A stretch of DNA of 64,000 nt from Rhizobium sp. CSW-27 (GTDB lineage Bacteria; Pseudomonadota; Alphaproteobacteria; Rhizobiales; Rhizobiaceae), in assembly GCF_018760785.1 (NCBI RefSeq), contig NZ_JAHHZO010000004.1, forward strand, positions 372,001-436,000, given 5' to 3'. The notes beneath the pieces are model-generated. The model saw only the letters and a list, made by a program, of their open reading frames with translations. It was not told where the DNA came from and did no database searches. The translations under genes were made by a program, and so were the position numbers. How positions within the stretch are numbered: the stretch's first letter is position 1; the number at the start of each line of letters is the position of its first letter. Of this stretch, positions 62,706-64,000 are shown in pieces.

Positions 62706-62722
62706 CATTCGCTACATTTTTG
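62706..62722 (-). promoter_or_regulatory. 17-nt element shared with the rpsJ upstream region (copy 2)
   Basis: On the minus strand CAAAAATGTAGCGAATG, 111 bases before the secE ATG and 65 bases after the tRNA-Trp gene. It matches the rpsJ-upstream copy at 16 of 17 positions. Confidence 0.5.
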
Positions 62723-62787
62723 CCGTGACAGGGCCGGCCCCCTTCCTAGCAAGGTTCTATGAAAATCGCATGTCACCAAGTCAGGAA

Positions 62788-62863
<76 letters not shown>

Positions 62864-62982
62864 TTGTCTGTCCTGCGAAGGTTGCCCTTCACAAGCATGG
62901 CGCTCCCTTTAAGATGCGAATCCCGGCTTGGCAAGTGGGTTTCGACAGCAGACGACGAATTTCCGTCAGGCTGTGGAAGATC

Positions 62983-63261
62983 TTAGCGCGATGCGCCCGC
63001 CCTTTCCCCTTCCCGCGTACAGTTCCGGTTGGCCCCGGCGCCCGGCGCATTCTCGAAGGTGCAGCGCGCCTCGGGAGGATTGCCACAGACGCGGGCAAGC
63101 GCCTTGTAGCCAACACACCGGCCATCCGGCCCACGATAGCCCGGACCTCCCTTGCAGCCACAGCCGCGGCACGGCGGTCGCTCCGGGCAGGCGGCAAGGG
63201 CAGTGCCTGCCGTCTGCGGCAACACAAGCGCGAATGCTGCCCACAGAAACGACAGCATGAT
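62983..63261 (-). CDS. small Cys-rich secreted protein of unknown function
   Basis: A 92-residue protein with a signal peptide (Met-Leu-Ser-Phe-Leu..., cut probably after TALA near residue 23). The mature part has eight Cys (CPERPPCRGCGCKGGPGY, then three more), which should form disulfides in the periplasm or outside, and a Gly/Arg-rich basic tail. I know no family for it. The start is uncertain: an ATG at 63327 adds 22 residues, and neither start has a good ribosome-binding site. It lies between the second tuf and tRNA-Trp. Confidence 0.65.
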   Translation of the reverse strand: MMLSFLWAAFALVLPQTAGTALAACPERPPCRGCGCKGGPGYRGPDGRCVGYKALARVCGNPPEARCTFENAPGAGANRNCTREGERAGASR

Positions 63262-63441
63262 GATTCGCGGCGTAACGCGCACAAAGGAAGCAATTGCCGA
63301 CAATGTGATTCTGTCTCCGGTTTTCATCCGCGTTATTTGATCGCGCCGCGTCTCGCCTGCCGCGGCATCGATGAGCCACCTGCAACGACAAAGGCCCCGC
63401 CGTTGCCGGCAGGGCCTTCGCATCCACCCTTGCGGGAGAAA

Positions 63442-64000
<559 letters not shown>

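Overview
The window comes from a high-GC alphaproteobacterium, most likely a member of the Rhizobiaceae (Rhizobium/Agrobacterium/Shinella group). This rests on the string of rhizobial-type genes (a single-chain B12-dependent ribonucleotide reductase of about 1,260 residues, DUF1883, an Omp25/31-like porin), on two tuf genes flanking the translation clusters, on rplQ ending the alpha operon without rpsD, and on the local order tuf - small gene - tRNA-Trp - secE - nusG. No prophage, transposase or CRISPR array was seen. It reads as ordinary chromosomal backbone.

Positions 1 to 30120 hold mixed housekeeping and accessory genes: a small lipoprotein, a single-domain response regulator, a WrbA quinone reductase, a CinA-like molybdopterin-binding protein, a tandem universal stress protein, Gpt, a chemoreceptor followed by a secreted sensor-like protein, an ABC exporter followed by a TonB-dependent siderophore receptor, a second chemoreceptor on the opposite strand, NrdJ with a long upstream region carrying two candidate NrdR-box pairs, a GIY-YIG protein next to inverted copies of a palindromic repeat, an SDR dehydrogenase, a porin, a c-type cytochrome, a DUF1883 protein, RarA overlapping a DegP/DegQ protease, an LprI-like protein, IlvD, the MsrPQ methionine sulfoxide repair pair, and DUF2809 and DUF817 membrane proteins.

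Positions 30216 to 64000 are almost wholly the information-processing clusters, all on the minus strand. In transcription order they are: a second tuf (cut by the window edge), a small Cys-rich secreted protein, tRNA-Trp, secE-nusG, rplK-rplA, rplJ-rplL, rpoB-rpoC, then (after one plus-strand 97-residue unknown gene) rpsL-rpsG-fusA-tuf, the S10 set (rpsJ to rpsQ), the spc set (rplN to adk, with secY) and the alpha set (rpsM, rpsK, rpoA, rplQ). Gene order is classical. The less ordinary part is in the spacers: strong hairpins, some with T-runs like terminators, sit at the rpsQ/rplN, rplR/rpsE, rplO/secY, rpsK/rpoA, rplL/rpoB, rpoB/rpoC and rplA/rplJ junctions, and a near-identical 17-nt element lies upstream of both rpsJ and secE.

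No clearly undescribed multi-gene system was found. The items most worth a second look are the paired NrdR boxes upstream of nrdJ, a probable small RNA with its own terminator at about 21201-21378, the shared element upstream of rpsJ and secE, and the intercistronic hairpins of the ribosomal clusters. All calls come from reading the sequence and from knowledge of the families; no search was run.
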